A DNA stretch of 64,000 nucleotides from Chrysogorgia sp. JL179-B06 (GCA_035772405.1 JAYKKM010000504.1:1238001-1302000); one strand, 5' to 3'. Shown: positions 33,958-47,598, counted from the stretch's first letter. A program made the numbers and translations. Notes: generated by a model not told the origin, from the letters alone.

Positions 33958-34448
33958 ATATATATATTTATAATATAGCCATCCACTGTATATGAGCTGT
34001 TCTGCAATCTGATTGGTTCTGCTACTCACCGTATATCAGCTCAGATACGGTGAGTAAATGAAAGCAATAAAAATACAAAATGGTTGACTGTTTTGCTCAG
34101 CTTGATGAACATGAAATAAAAACCCTTCTTGAGAATGCAATACCACTGATAATACCAAAAAAACAACAAGATATGGAATGAAAATATTTAATGATAGAGC
34201 AAACTAAAAATTAGCCTTTTTCAGAATAAGGGGTGGTTTTGAAATTAAATTTGACATGAAACGACTGAAAAGGAGTGTAAAGTTTTAAAAGAGAAGAGAG
34301 AAAGGTAGAAATTAAATTAATTACATTAAATTTTGAATTTGTTTACCTCTTCCAATTTTTATGGCGGTTTGTACATCACAGGGATGACAAAAGCAGACAT
34401 AAACACTAAGTTGACGGCTCGTATTACAATAAAAAAGTTGACAAATTC

Positions 34449-34895
34449 TTGAGAAATCCTCCCAACAACAAGCCATTTTCCATCATTGACGACCCTACTT
34501 TTACCGAAGAAAATTCAGTGTTAAATGCGTTCGTGAAAGACCTTAGTAAAACTGGGAAAATCGCCGGTTTGGTCCACAAAAAGCCAATAATCATCCAGAG
34601 GCAAATTAAGTTGTTGTTTGACAGTGGCGAATATGTCCAGCCGACAGCACTGATCCATCACAATTGCTTCGTACCGTTTGGTTTTACCTTGGCCTTTATT
34701 TGGGACGACGAGGAAGAGAAAACTAGAGGAAACTTAAGCCAAACATGATGGTTTTAAGATCAACAGAGCAGACGGCAAGTTATATTTTCGAGTTGAACCG
34801 GGAGGTCGCAGGTTCCCGTCAACAAAAAACCACTACGGCGGTTTAGCCGACGTCGAAGACGAGTCCGACTGGAAAATCTTTACCCAGCCAGGTTA
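34449..34895 (+). pseudogene. Crypton-type tyrosine recombinase-derived (DUF3504) ORF fragment
   Basis: The frame at 34449-34748 reads LRNPPNNKPFSIIDDP, SVLNAFVKDLSKTGKIAG and HKKPIIIQRQIKLLFDSGE; after frameshifts the sequence continues with VLRSTEQTASYIFELNREV and later GGLADVEDE. This order is that of DUF3504 proteins (ZMYM/KCTD1/QRICH1-related), which derive from Crypton tyrosine recombinases. The catalytic region is interrupted and partly missing, so it is inactive. Confidence 0.6.
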
Positions 34896-35145
34896 AGTTT
34901 CACAAAGCTTGTACTTTTTGTCCACAAAGCTTGTACTTTTTGTCCACAAAGCTTGTACTTTTTGTCCACACGAATTCCATGTTCGTTTTTAATACGAATG
35001 TACATAAATATAATTTGCACTACGCATGACGGAAGTAGCAGGACGGAAGCGCGATGGCGGAAACGTTATTTGTTTATGTCATTAGTATTTAATTATTGTG
35101 GAATTGTTAAATTTTTGGCTTATTATACAGTGGATGTCTATATTA

Positions 35146-35252
35146 TAAAACAATTATACCATTCGCTCTCGTCGTATATGGCTGATAGCCGACTCGGCGC
35201 TGCGCGCCTCGTCGGCTATCAGCTCATATACGACTCGAGCTCATGGTATAAT
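35146..35252. repeat. terminal palindrome of the Crypton-like element
   Basis: AACAATTATACCAT starts and its complement ends a ~107-bp near-perfect palindrome with GGCTGATAGCCGA inside. The same palindrome with a shorter centre closes the copy at 13695. Confidence 0.85.
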
Positions 35253-35500
<248 letters not shown>

Positions 35501-35501
35501 T

Positions 35502-35834
<333 letters not shown>

Positions 35835-35862
35835 GGTTATAGACCCAGACACCCTCGGAACT

Positions 35863-36640
35863 ATGATCTACCAATGTTGGATTAAATCATTCAGAATGGC
35901 GCAAGAAGACAAGTTATTTATCGAAAAACTAGTGGGAGCAAAAAATTGGCAAATATGGAAATATCAAATGCAAGCTATAATGGCAGCTAGAGAATTGTGG
36001 GGTCACGTTGATGGATCGACAAGTAGCCCGGCTGTATCAGACAGAAGTTCAGCGGCTCAAGCAGCTTTTCAAAAGGCTCAGAAGAAAGCAAAACTCTCCT
36101 TGTCACGAGTATAAATTCGCATCTTGTGTATCTCATTACTGAATGTCAAACGCCAAAGGAAATTTGGGATAAACTTAAGAAACGCTTTGAACGAGATACT
36201 GTACTAAACAAATTGTTTTTGAAGCAGAAGTTATTTTCTTTGAAAATGAAAGAAAGCGATTTTCTCGACGAACATCTTCGCCGAATGAACGAAATTACAA
36301 ACCAACTGGCAGCCATCAAGGCACCAATTCCTGAAGATGAACATATGGTGGCACTGCTACTCAGCCTTCCACGATCATATGACACCTTGATAACTGCATT
36401 AACTGCAAAAGGAGATGAGCTTAGCCTAGCTCAAGGGCATCAAGCACTCTTAAGCGAGGAAGAGAAGCGTAACCAAAACAAGGATCAGACCAGTGGTGGT
36501 GGAATTGATAAGGGTTGCTACTGCCTTGCAGCATGACAAGTCAAATTGAAAGCCTATTAAATGCTTTGGATGTGGGGAAGAAAATCATATGATTCGAAAT
36601 TGTCCCCAAAGGAAGAAAGAACAGCAAGAACGTTACAGTA
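35863..36640 (+). pseudogene. gag: Copia gag with zinc knuckle, frameshifted
   Basis: 35863-36114 and 36126-36536 are two frames of one capsid-like protein (GAKNWQIWKYQMQAIM; IWDKLKKRFERD; LDEHLRRMNEITNQL), as in Copia gag (UBN2-type). Near 36550 the sequence reads CFGCGEENHMIRNC, the CCHC RNA-binding knuckle. The frame breaks at about 36115 and 36537. It forms the nucleocapsid in active elements. Confidence 0.85.
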
Positions 36641-39600
36641 AATTTGAGCATAAAGCAACTCCAGCAAGTGCTGATGGAGACAGCAACGAGGATTCTGGGA
36701 GTAATGTATTTGCTGTAGGATTTATTATAGCTGAAGGGGTTGATAGCTGGATTATCGACTCTGGTGCTTCGCAGCACATGACTGCTAATCATGACTTACT
36801 AGTAAACTATTGTGAATTCTCTGAACCGGAACCTGTTGCTCTTGGAGATGGTCATTCTGTCAATGCCTATGGATGTGGAGAAATAAACATCACTATATAT
36901 GTTACTTGGAAACAAGGCAAAAGATCAACAGAAATCGATTCTGACAAAGGTACTGTATGTCCCAAAGTTAGCCGCTAATCTTTTTAGTCTCGTGCAGTTG
37001 CCTCCAAAGGCAAGGTGGTGCAATTTGGACACACCCTCTGCTGGATTAAAGACTCCAAAGGCAAAGTAGTAGCGCGTGGTCGACTTGTTGGGAACTTGTA
37101 CCATCTTGATTGCAAAGTTGACAAACCTGGAAACCAGGCATCGATTGTTAATGAAACCAGTATCAAACTGGATCTATGGCACCAAAGAATGGCACATTTA
37201 AATGTTGGTCAAATGAAAACCATGGCTGCAAAGGAACTTATCACAGGTGCTGACATACCTGGAAATGGCGAGTTGGATTTTTGCGAGGCTTGTGCAGAAG
37301 GAAAGGCACATCGAGCGCCATTTAAGCCAGTGGGAGAAATTCAGTCAACGAAAAGGCTAGAGCTGGTCCACATTGATGTTGCAGGACCAATGAAAACCGA
37401 AAGCTTTGGAGGTGCAAAGTACTTTGTGACCTTCATAGATGATTATTCCAGATGTGTCACTGTTTACCCAATGAAGCATAAGTCTGAAGTGCTAGAAAAA
37501 TTCAAAGACTGGGAGGCAGCAGTGACAAACCAAGCTGAATGCAAGATTAGACGTTACGGACAGACAATGGCGGTGAATACACATCTGCTTAGTTTCAAGA
37601 CTTCCTGAAGGATAAAGGAATTCGTCATGAGACTACAGTGCCGCATTCCCCACAACAGAATGGGGTAGCGGAGCGCATGAAACGAACACTTCAAGAGGCA
37701 GCTCTTTCTATGATCCTGCATGCTGCAGTACCCAAGGCCTTCTGGGCAGAAGCTGTCTGCAATGTAGCCTATGCACGAAACCGACTCGTTACGACTACGA
37801 CTGGAGTAACCCCTTATGAAAGGTGGTATGGAAAGAAGCCAAATGTTTCTAATATGCGTGTTTTTGGTGCACTGCTTATGCTCATGTTCCTGACGCTAAT
37901 CGCCAGAAACTTGACCAAAAGGCTATCAAGATGAGATTTGTTGGCTACAGCCTCACACAGAAAGGATACAGGCTATATGATGAGAATCGACGCAGAATCT
38001 TTATTCGTCGAGATGTAACCTTCAATGAAACTGACTTTGGGCATACAAAAGTTCCAATGAAGTTTGATGAAGAGGGTAGTGAATATCTTGGAGAAGAAAC
38101 GGAAATGAATGATGAAGATGCAAGGACTGTGGATGAACAGGAAAAACGGATGAACGGTCCCAGACTCTCAGAAAGAGAAAGAAATCCACCAGTGTACTAC
38201 CATAACGAGTATGCTGGGATCACCATAGCGAAGCATACAGCCCTTTATGTAATCGACATCGAATAACCAGTGACACTAAAGGAAGCTCTCGATGGTGAAC
38301 ATGCAGTACAGTGGAAAGCAGCTGCAGATGCCGAATACCAATCTCTGATGGAGAATGAGACTTGGGAGTTGGTTGAACTGCCATCTGGACGTAAGCCTAT
38401 CAGTTGTAAGTGGATTTTTAAAGTCAAACATGATGAAACCGGAAAGATAGAAAGATTCAAAGGTCGACTAGTGGCTAAAGGTTTTCTACAGATGTACGGA
38501 ATTGACTATGATGAAACTTTTCCCCAGTGGTTCGTTTTTCGTCAATCCGGGCTCTTTTGGCTTTTGGTGTTTCTCGACGAATGTTAGTCCATCAAATGGA
38601 TGTAGTAACGGCTTTTCTCAATGGTACACTGGACGAGGAAATATATATTCAACAGCCTGAAGGTTACGTAGAACCAGGAAAGGAGGGACTAGTGTGTCGC
38701 CTCAAGAAATCACTTTATGGACTAAAGCAGAGCACACGTTGTTGGAACAATGCCTTCAAATAATTTATGTTATCACTAGGATTTGATCAGAGTGCTGCAG
38801 ATCCATGTGTCTTTATTCGAATCCTCAACGATCAACTAACGATTGTTACTGTTCATGTTGATGACCTACTTCTAACTGAAACAGAAGAAGAGATGATCAA
38901 GCTGAAGACTGGGCTGGCAAGCCATTTCAAGATGAAGGATATGGGTAAACTTCATTATTGTCTAGGAGTTAATGCTACTATGAAGGACGGTGTATTACGA
39001 ATCGGTCAAGAGCAGTATATCAACAAGATTTTAAAGAAGTACAAATTGCAAGATTGCAAGACCGTGTCAACGCCAATGGATCCCAATGTTAAACTAGCGA
39101 GTGACGATGGTTATAGTAAACCAGTGGATGCCGTACAGTACCAGTCGATGGTAGGGAGCCTAATCTACGCAGCAATAGCTACTCGTCCAGACATTGCTCA
39201 GGCAGTGGCAACACTAGCTAAATTCAACTCATCACCAACAGAGGCGCATCTGACAGCTGTCAAACGAGTCTTTCGGTATTTGAAAGGAACTGCTCAGTTG
39301 CACCTCCATGCAGTACCAAGTACCGATGTTCATGTAGAGGGATACTCTGATGCAGATCGGGCTTCTGACTCAGATGACCGACGATCAACCTCTGGCAACG
39401 TATTCATCATGTCTGGCAGTGCTATTAGTTGGGCAAGCAAGAAACAACCAACAGTGGCACTTTCAACATCGGAATCGGAATACATTGCGCTCTGTTTTGC
39501 AACGCAAGAAGCAATATGGTTGCGACAACTAATGAAAGATCTACGAGTAGATTGTTCCAGAGCTATGACCTTATACGAGGACAATCAAGGAACCATCGCT

Positions 39601-39795
39601 ATGTCAAGAAATCCAGTGGTACACAAGCGAACGAAGCACATTGATATTAAATATCATTTTGTGCGGGAGAAAACTCAAGATGGAACAATTGAACCAAAGT
39701 ACTGTCCAACCAACGAAATGGTAGCCGACATCTTCACAAAGCCATTACCTAGAGGACAATTTGAATATCTGCGATGTAAGCTGGGACTTGTATAG
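36589..39795 (+). pseudogene. pol: Copia pol (protease, integrase, RT, RNase H), multiply frameshifted
   Basis: Protease WIIDSGASQHM near 36750. Integrase 37015-37934: HQRMAHLNVGQ with CEACAEGKAH (HHCC zinc site), HIDVAGP and FIDDYSR (two catalytic Asp), then QQNGVAER (Glu). Reverse transcriptase 38270-39000: WELVELPSGRKPISCKW, HQMDVVTAFLNGTL, LKKSLYGLKQ and VHVDDLLL (catalytic Asp pair). RNase H and tail to 39795: STSESEYIAL, TKHIDIKYHFVRE and ADIFTKPLP. The domain order PR-IN-RT-RH identifies Copia. Breaks occur near 36978, 37608, 37934, 38266, 38560 and 38764. The final 342-codon frame (38767-39795) is intact. Confidence 0.92.
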
Positions 39796-39823
39796 ACTTA
39801 GTGACATGTTGAGTGAGTGGGAG

Positions 39824-39884
39824 TGTTGTAAATAACACTCAACAGTTAATAAAGCTTCGTATGTTTAAGTACACAATCAAAATG

Positions 39885-39888
<4 letters not shown>
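39824..39888 (+). repeat. Copia 3' LTR with internal deletion
   Basis: Retains the first ~29 and last ~36 bp of the LTR; the join is at AATAAA/GCTTC. Confidence 0.88.
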
Positions 39889-40952
<1,064 letters not shown>

Positions 40953-41003
40953 CAAAGTGAAAAGGTGGTAAACTGCCAAGAATTTAGTGACGAGATACTG
41001 ACG

Positions 41004-41440
41004 TAAATACCTCGGCACCAGCGGGAACATTTTCTTGCGGCCGTTCCCGCTGTAACACATGCGCTTTTCTCAATCCCACTACAGTTATTACTGCCCCCAA
41101 ATTCGACCACACAATCCGTCATGCTTTTTCATGCACGTCCACCAACATAATTTATTGCATTTCATGCGATAAATGCCCTAAAATCTACATCGGTGAAACT
41201 GGGCGACGTCTTTCAGACAGGTTTGCTGAACATCTTCGTTCCGTGAGGATCAATGATGGTGACAAACCTGTAGCCCGCCATTTCAACAGCTCCACCCATT
41301 TGGTTTCAGACATGAAAGTCTGTGCCATCCTTCCCATCTCCGGTGGCAACGATAACCGCAAGCGGCAAGAGAAGCGTCTCATTTTTAAACTTGGCGCCAC
41401 ACATCCTCTTGGTCTTAACGAACGTTTTTCTTTGATTTAA
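41004..41440 (+). pseudogene. PLE C-terminal Cys-His and GIY-YIG endonuclease part (copy A)
   Basis: Reads [17 protein letters not shown], a CCHH-like cysteine region, then STNIIYCISCDKCPKIYIGETGRRLSDRFAEHL, a GIY-YIG-type nuclease core (IYC...YIGETGRRLSDR) and stops at 41438-41440. The RT domain is absent. The PLE nuclease nicks DNA to prime reverse transcription. The reading frame is open for most of its length but has no start of its own. Confidence 0.8.
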
Positions 41441-41768
41441 TTTCCTACAAGTTTTTGGTTATTTTAGTTTGCTTGGAACCTTTATTATTATTATTTTATT
41501 ATTATTCGCGTATGCACTTTCATTCCTTTTCAAGTTTTTGTTTCTTATGCTAATATTATCGCCTAATCCCCTTGAATATTGGACCTGTCATTTCTCCCGC
41601 CCCATCAGTCTGCTTGCTGATCGACTGTTAAAAATAGCAAATGATCTAACGTTTCCCATCTCATTAATTATTAGTTTGTTTATCTCCCGTGCATTTGATT
41701 GGCTACTTTCTACTTGTGACACCCTTTTGGCATATATATATAAGCCCTATTTATTTCATTTCATCTCG

Positions 41769-41822
41769 TCTTACTCTGATGAAGGGCTCCGCTCGAAACG
41801 TCAGTATATCGTCACTAAATTA
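41769..41822 (+). ncRNA. hammerhead-ribozyme-like motif in PLE end (copy A)
   Basis: CTGATGA at 41776-41782, a possible GGGC/GCTC stem II with TCC loop, GAAA at 41795-41798, then ACG...CGT as stem III and a cleavable C at 41813. Stem I is weak (one mismatch in five). The spacing is right for a type I hammerhead. PLEs are known to carry hammerheads in their terminal repeats. Confidence 0.5.
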
Positions 41823-41884
41823 TTGGCAGTTTACCACCTTTTCACTTTGCTATATATTCAAAACACTGTCTACGCAGCACTCTA

Positions 41885-42070
<186 letters not shown>

Positions 42071-42111
42071 AAATGGATAAATAACTATGTAAAATGGATA
42101 AAAACGGTAAA

Positions 42112-42162
42112 AGGTTAAAATTACTACAGTTTCACGCCTTAAGCGATCATCAGATTATTTTG
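42112..42162 (-). ncRNA. hammerhead-ribozyme-like motif, minus strand
   Basis: On the minus strand: CTGATGA (42053+ complement at 42147-42153), stem II CGC/GCG with TTAAG loop, GAAA (42130-42133), a minimal stem III AC/GT with TGTA loop, and GTA as the cleavage triplet. Stem I begins with three pairs (AAT/ATT). A two-base-pair stem III is typical of PLE and retrozyme hammerheads. It lies at the 3' side of the minus-strand GIY-YIG fragment 42185-42598. Confidence 0.55.
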
Positions 42163-42184
42163 TGGGCAAGGTGTTTGTGGCTTT

Positions 42185-42598
42185 TTATGGAGGGCGCGTT
42201 GAGAAATATTGTTTGTGATTGGCTGCGTAGTATTTGTTCTCGTGGCGGCATTTGGCGATCAATTCCGATCTTTTGTTGAGTAATGTTGATCTGTTGTACT
42301 TGTTAAAAATACAAAACTTCTCGGTTAGGCATAACTTGCAACTCGATGGGCCTCCTTTGTATGGGCGAGCTCTCTTGAGGATTGACCATTCAATTGAAAA
42401 ATCTGTTTTGTTGTCTTTCAGATCCCATATATTAGTGGAAAGTGTGGTTTCGTGTGCATATTTTCGGTGTTTAAAGGATAGCTTGTGGTTATTAAATCTT
42501 GTTTTGAATATATTTTCCGTCATTCCTATGTACATTTTTTTCTCATTAAGCGTGTTGACGGTGGCTTTGTATACGACGCCGCTGACTCACGCTTAATG
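42185..42598 (-). pseudogene. second-family PLE GIY-YIG endonuclease fragment
   Basis: The minus strand reads GVVYKATV...KKMYIGMTENIFKTRFNNH, then THELSTNIWDLK-type sequence and SCKLCLTEKF. VYKA...YIGMT...F-x-x-R-x-x-x-H is the GIY-YIG pattern, followed by W-x-L and C-x2-C found in this family. The frame is open but lacks the RT. The upstream end (42524-42628) forms a hairpin because CACGCTTAATGAGAAAAA is repeated inverted. Confidence 0.75.
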
Positions 42599-42639
42599 AG
42601 AAAAATATGTACATAGGAATGTACATAGGTACTTACTTC

Positions 42640-42790
42640 ATCAGAGTAAGACGAGATGAAATAAAATAAATATAGGGCTTATATATATGCCAAAAGGGTG
42701 TCACAAGTAGAAAGTAGCCAATCAAATGCACGGGAGATAAACAAAGTAATAATTAATGAGATGCGAAAAGTTAAATCATTTGCTATTTGG
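42640..42790 (-). repeat. inverted copy of the PLE 3' non-coding end
   Basis: Complement of about 42990-43140, ending at TTTGCTATTTGGCACC where the plus-strand copy B begins. Opposed PLE ends are common in this superfamily. Confidence 0.75.
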
Positions 42791-43255
42791 CACCACACAT
42801 CCTTTTGGTCTTAACGAACGTTTTTCTTTTATTTAATTTCCCACAAGTTTTTTGTTATTTTAGTTTGCTTGGAACTTTTTTATTATTAGCTTACGCATTT
42901 CAAGTTTTGTTTCTTACTGCTTTAATATCGCCTCATCCCCTTAATATTGGACCTTCATTTCTCCCTCCCCCTCTGATCGACTGTAAAAATAGCAAATGAT
43001 TTAACTTTTCGCATCTCATTAATTATTTCTTTGTTTATCTCCCGTGCATTTGATTGGCTACTTTCTACTTGTGACACGCTTTTGGCATCTATATATAAGC
43101 CCTATTTATTTTATTTCATCTCGTCTTACTCTGATGAAGGGCTCCGCTCGAAACGTCAGTATCTCGTCACTAAATTATTGGCAGTTTACCACCTTTTCAC
43201 TTTGCTATATATTCAAAACACTGTCTACGCAGCACTCTACTTTTTTACTACACTC
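42788..43255 (+). mobile_element. PLE copy B, 3' tail
   Basis: Contains the last coding residues of the C-terminal ORF (HPFGLNERF-like, 42790-42835), the AT-rich 3' region and the terminal repeat with a hammerhead-like core at 43124-43176. It is followed directly by the N-terminal ORF at 43276. Confidence 0.75.
43124..43176 (+). ncRNA. hammerhead-ribozyme-like motif in PLE end (copy B)
   Basis: CTGATGA 43131-43137, GAAA 43150-43153, stem III ACG/CGT around TCAGTATCT, cleavable C 43168. Same fold as the copy at 41769-41822 with one loop change. Confidence 0.5.
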
Positions 43256-43275
43256 GGATATTCGACCGCTGCGAC

Positions 43276-43671
43276 ATGCCTAACATTAAGAAGTTTCGTC
43301 AACGTCTCCGTCACGAAATGGTAAGTTATTTGCTTCCTTTTTTACCGTCGATCAGTAATCATGCTCTACGTTTGTTTGACCTTATTTTATCTAAGACCCG
43401 TTTTTCTAGTCATATTACTTTTATTAGTCGTTGTTTATATCGGGGGGTCATTCCCCACGGTTTTAGATCCTCTTTTGATTTATTGTCTTTTAATCTTCCC
43501 GCTATCGATCGTCGTTATTCCCATCACATATCAGCGGCTTTTTCGAGTCATTCCCGTCGTTTGATGCGTATCACTATTAAATCTATGTCCAATAATTTAC
43601 AACATACTGATGACGACATGCTTCTCATGTATGTAACTGATTGCTCTTATGTGAACTATAAGATAACGTAA
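43276..43671 (+). pseudogene. probable PLE N-terminal ORF fragment (131 aa)
   Basis: Reads KKFRQRLRHEMVSYLLPFLP, SKTRFSSHITFISRCL, YRGVIPHGFRSSFDLL and HSRRLMRITIKSM. It directly follows a PLE terminal repeat, where the PLE ORF should begin, and the basic HSRRLMR-type sequence suits the region before the RT in these elements. There is no RT after it; the element is cut at about 43680. Confidence 0.5.
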
Positions 43672-43679
43672 AAAACCTC

Positions 43680-44480
43680 AAGTTAAGCCAGAGCTTTTGA
43701 CATGTGTATTGTCAATTTCCGTTTAATTCGGCACGTGGCGCTTTCGCCACGGTGAGAAGAGCATGCCTGGAGACTGGCAGGCGCTCTCATTGTAAAGACT
43801 TAAAACTGTGAGTAATTCTCTAATAACTAATACCTCCATGCAATATATACTATAAAATCATGAGGGAGTACAACTTTTCAAAGAGAGTACCACCGGAGTG
43901 ACCCGTGAGTGACCGGACAAGTAAACAAATCAACGAGCGTCCGATTTATTTTGTCAGGCTAAACTGCTATAGTACTGCTAGAAGATGGTAACCATTAACA
44001 ACTTCATTAACCACTTTTGCATTCTGCGTCGACATATAGCCCAACTTTATCACTTTACCTGAAAATTGATATTGAGCAATCGAAGCGCGCGGTCACTCAA
44101 AGTGCTTCAGTTTTGTTTCAAGCGTGGCAAACCAGGCCACGTGTCAACAGTGCCGGCAAAGCAGGCCAAATGCATGATGGCAGAAGCATGTCAACAGTGC
44201 CATTTCTCTTCATGTTTCCCTGAGAATGATTGTCAAACAGAGCTTGGAATGCTTCGCATGAACGGACCCACAGACGGAGTCACGGCGTTTATATCACCAT
44301 CTAGTAATATAATTTCTCCGCGGCACAAGCTTCACATATTCAAACAAAAATATGTTTGTCGCGAATGGTGGTATTTCTAGAGTATGACTGTATGACTTTT
44401 TTTATCTCATTCTTATCGGGAAAGAAACAAGTTTAAAGCAGATCTCGAAGTTTTAATTCCTTCCTGTTGAAGCAGATCTG
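43680..44480. other. no recognisable gene
   Basis: Short ORFs at 44017-44380 show no family resemblance. CACGTGGCGCTTTCGCCACGGTG near 43732 is a small hairpin. Nothing else is supportable. Confidence 0.45.
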
Positions 44481-44511
44481 TAATTTTAGTGACCTGCACT
44501 CCAGAAGAAGA

Positions 44512-44850
44512 AAGTGAAATTATTCGTTCCCTCGCGTATCGAGATGGCTTTCCCATTGTTGCTAGATATTAAAGCTTGAAACTGTCGATTGTCGAACACA
44601 CATAACTGCTTATAACGATTAACACAACGCGCAAAGGAAAAGGACGCTAAACTTCGGAAATAAGCGACATAATAAGAGGACGACAGTGAGACGATTCTTT
44701 CCCTCACGTATCGAGATAGCTTTCCCATTATCAATTTAAACACGGTAACGGTATTTGAAAACGAACTTGCCAAGCTACGACAAACGCCAATCGAAGAAGT
44801 GCAGACAACGTGCGAAGGAAGGACGCTAAACTTTGGAAATAACCGACTTC
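44512..44850. repeat. two-unit tandem duplication, ~180 bp
   Basis: TTCCCTCRCGTATCGAGAT and GGACGCTAAACTTYGGAAAT occur in the same order at 44528/44648 and 44698/44820. The units are diverged. Confidence 0.75.
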
Positions 44851-44904
44851 TTCCGACACTACACTCGTGAAATGACGCCATACGAACCGCGCAGCAGCGG
44901 TTGA

Positions 44905-45040
44905 GGTCGAACCTAGGATGATCCGCGGATGGTCCTCGGTCGATCCTCGGGTCAACCTAGGATGATCCGCGGATGACCAGCGGTTCAACCGCGGATGACC
45001 CGAGGATCATCCGCGGATCATCCTAGGTTAACCGCGGATT
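44905..45040. repeat. cluster of CCGCGGAT/CCTAGG palindromes
   Basis: GATCCGCGGAT, AACCTAGGATGATCC, ATCATCCTAGGTT and CAACCGCGGATGA are repeated in both orientations, so the whole stretch folds back on itself. GC-rich compared with its surroundings. Confidence 0.75.
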
Positions 45041-45101
45041 TTGTTAGGTTACTTCTGAGCGGTACTGTAAGTCCTCTCTCTTCCAGGTCTGCCCACCTAT
45101 T

Positions 45102-47309
45102 TTGTTTACCGCTATCGTTCAACAAATTCGCACGTTAAATTCTAGACTCTATGTTTTTCTTAAAGACGTCAAGGCGTCCAAATTGGCCAATTTACTGGGT
45201 CCTTCCCCGAATCCCTCCCAGAGCACTAGTTCCTCTAACGAAGTCAATCGTCTAGTTTTCACTATTCCCTCTGATTTGCCTTTATCTGACCCCGAGAGAT
45301 CTGTTCTTGCGAAAGGTCTCAAGTTTGTTCCCAACTCCGGGCCCATCGATCTATTTTCAGTTAAAGAGGATACCGAATCTTTCTTCCGCCGCATGTGCCT
45401 CAAACACTTTTTTCATGATAAGCCCACTTTCAATAACAATAAGGATATTTTTGAAGAACTCAACCCCAATAAATCGTCTTGGTCTCCACCAGAAGGCGAT
45501 TTTTCCTCCCTTGATCTTTTCGTAAGACAATGCCGCTGTTGTTGTCTGGAGAGAGGACTTGTATCGACAAGAGGCTCTTCGCTAACTCAGTGACACCATC
45601 TTTTATACTAAGTTGAATTCCGATCCCACTCAATCTCACCAAAAATCCGTCAAAACAACCATCAAGAATTTCATCCAAGCCGGCGAATTGGATGCCTCTG
45701 CATCTAACCTTATATTAACAACCCCCAGAACGCCTGTCATATATTTCCTACCTAAAATTCATAAACGTAACAATCCTGGCAGGCCGATTGCTTCCGCTTG
45801 TAGTTTCCCCACCGAGCTCATTTCCAGTTTTCTAGACAACGTTATGTATCCTTTGGTTAAGAAGTTGCCTTCTTATATCAAATATACAAAACATGCCTTG
45901 CAAATTTTCGACCAGTTACGTTTCAGTAGTTCCGATAAATTTATTTTCACCATGGACGTCAAGTCCTTATACACCATCATTCCCCATTGTGATGGCCTTG
46001 AAGCTCTGAATTTTTTCTTTGATAAGCGCACTCATTTAGAACCCTCCACAACCACGTTACTCCGCTTAGCAGAACTAGTGCTTACCCTTAACAATTTTTC
46101 GTTTGATGGTGAACATTATCAACAAATAAGTGGTGTTGCGATGGGCACCAAGATGGGTCCAAGCTATGCTAACTTATTTGTTGGTTATGTTAAAAAACAG
46201 ATCTTTGAACAATACACGGATCCCTTGCCTGATTTCTGCGGCAGATTTATCGATGACTGTTTAGGAACAGCGTCATGCTCACGTGTCCTTTTAAAGCAGT
46301 TCATCAACTTTGTTGATGATTTTCATCCTGCTCTGAAATTCACGTGGGAAATCAGCGAGACCTCTGTGTCGTTCCTTGATATTTTAATTTCGATTGATGG
46401 TGATTCGCTGAGAACGTCGGTCTCGTACAAGCTAACTGACTCCCATAGTTATCTTCTATTTTCATCCTCTCATCCCAACCACACTAAGCAATCCATCCCT
46501 TACTCTCAATTATTGCATCTTCGCCGCTTACGTAGCGACGACCAAGATTTTCAAGCCAAAGCAATGGAAATGTGTTTTTTTTTGTTCAACGTGGGTTACC
46601 CAACCAACCTTCTAGACCTCGCCGTTCAGAAAGATTTTCTCGTCCCCGTTTAGATGCCCTTGAACCTTCTTTGGAACAAGTTTAAAACAACAAAATTCCT
46701 TTAGTTCTAACATTTCATCCTTTCAATGTTAAAGTTAAAAATATTATTAAGCGAAATTTTTACATTTTACAAAATGATCCTGAAACGTCAGCCATTTTCA
46801 CCGATAACCATTTCGTATCTTTTCGCCGCAGTAAAAACATTCGTGACTCCTTAGTACATAGTGCTCTTAAACAAAATACCTCGGCACCAGCGGGAACATT
46901 TTCTTGCGGCCGTTCCCGCTGCAATACATGCCCTTTTCTCAATCCCACTACAGTTATTACTTCCCCCAAATTCAACCACACAATCCGTCATACTTTTTCA
47001 TGCACTTCCACCAACATAATTTATTGCATTTCTTGCGACAAATGCCCTAAAATCTACATCGGTGAAATTGGGCGACGCCTTTCAGACAGGTTTGCTGAAC
47101 ATCTTCGTTCCGTGAGGATCAATGATGTTGACAAACTTGTAGCCCGCCATTTTAACAGCTCTAACCATTTGGTTTCAGACATGAAAGTCTGTGCCATCCT
47201 TCCCATCTCATGTGGTAACGATAACCGCAAACGGCAAGAGAAGCGTCTCATTTTCAAACTTGGCACCAAACATCCTCTTGGTCTTAACGAACGTTTTTCT
47301 TTTATTTAA
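45102..47309 (+). pseudogene. PLE polyprotein: RT plus GIY-YIG endonuclease, broken
   Basis: 45102-45593 holds the pre-RT part (LSDPERSVLAKGLKFVP, FFRRMCLKHFF). After a frameshift near 45530 and a TAA near 45585, 45613-46653 encodes the RT: FLPKIHKRNNPGRPIAS, FTMDVKSLYTIIP (motif A Asp), GVAMGTKMGPSYANLFVG (motif B), RFIDDCLG (motif C, catalytic DD) and SFLDILI. The C-terminal part (to 47309) has [10 protein letters not shown] and IYCISCDKCPKIYIG...RRLSDRFAEHLRS, the GIY-YIG nuclease. Expected size and order are those of a Penelope-like ORF. Several breaks inactivate it. Confidence 0.88.
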
Positions 47310-47598
47310 TTTCCCACAAATTTTTTGTTATTTTAGTTTGCTTGGAACTTTTTTATTATTAGCTTATGCATTTCAAGTTTTGTTTCTTACTGCTTTAATA
47401 TCGCCTAATCCCTTAATATTGGACCTGTCATTTCTCCCTCCCCTCTGATCGACTGTAAAAATAGCAAATGATTTAACTATTCGCATCTCATTAATTATTA
47501 CTTTGTTTATCTCCCGTGCATTTGATTGGCTACTTTCTACTTGTGACACCCTTTTGGCATATACATAAGCCCTATATTTATTTTATTTCATCTCGTCT
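45102..47598 (+). mobile_element. Penelope-like element copy C, most complete
   Basis: Contains the pre-RT region, RT, linker, Cys cluster, GIY-YIG domain and part of the 3' non-coding end. It stops at TCTCGTCTTA, one base triplet before the CTGATGA of the hammerhead-like core, where another dispersed repeat begins. Confidence 0.85.

Noticed and set aside
43276..43671. Independent host gene of 131 aa
   Set aside because: Its position right after a PLE terminal repeat and its basic pre-RT-like sequence make a PLE N-terminus more likely.
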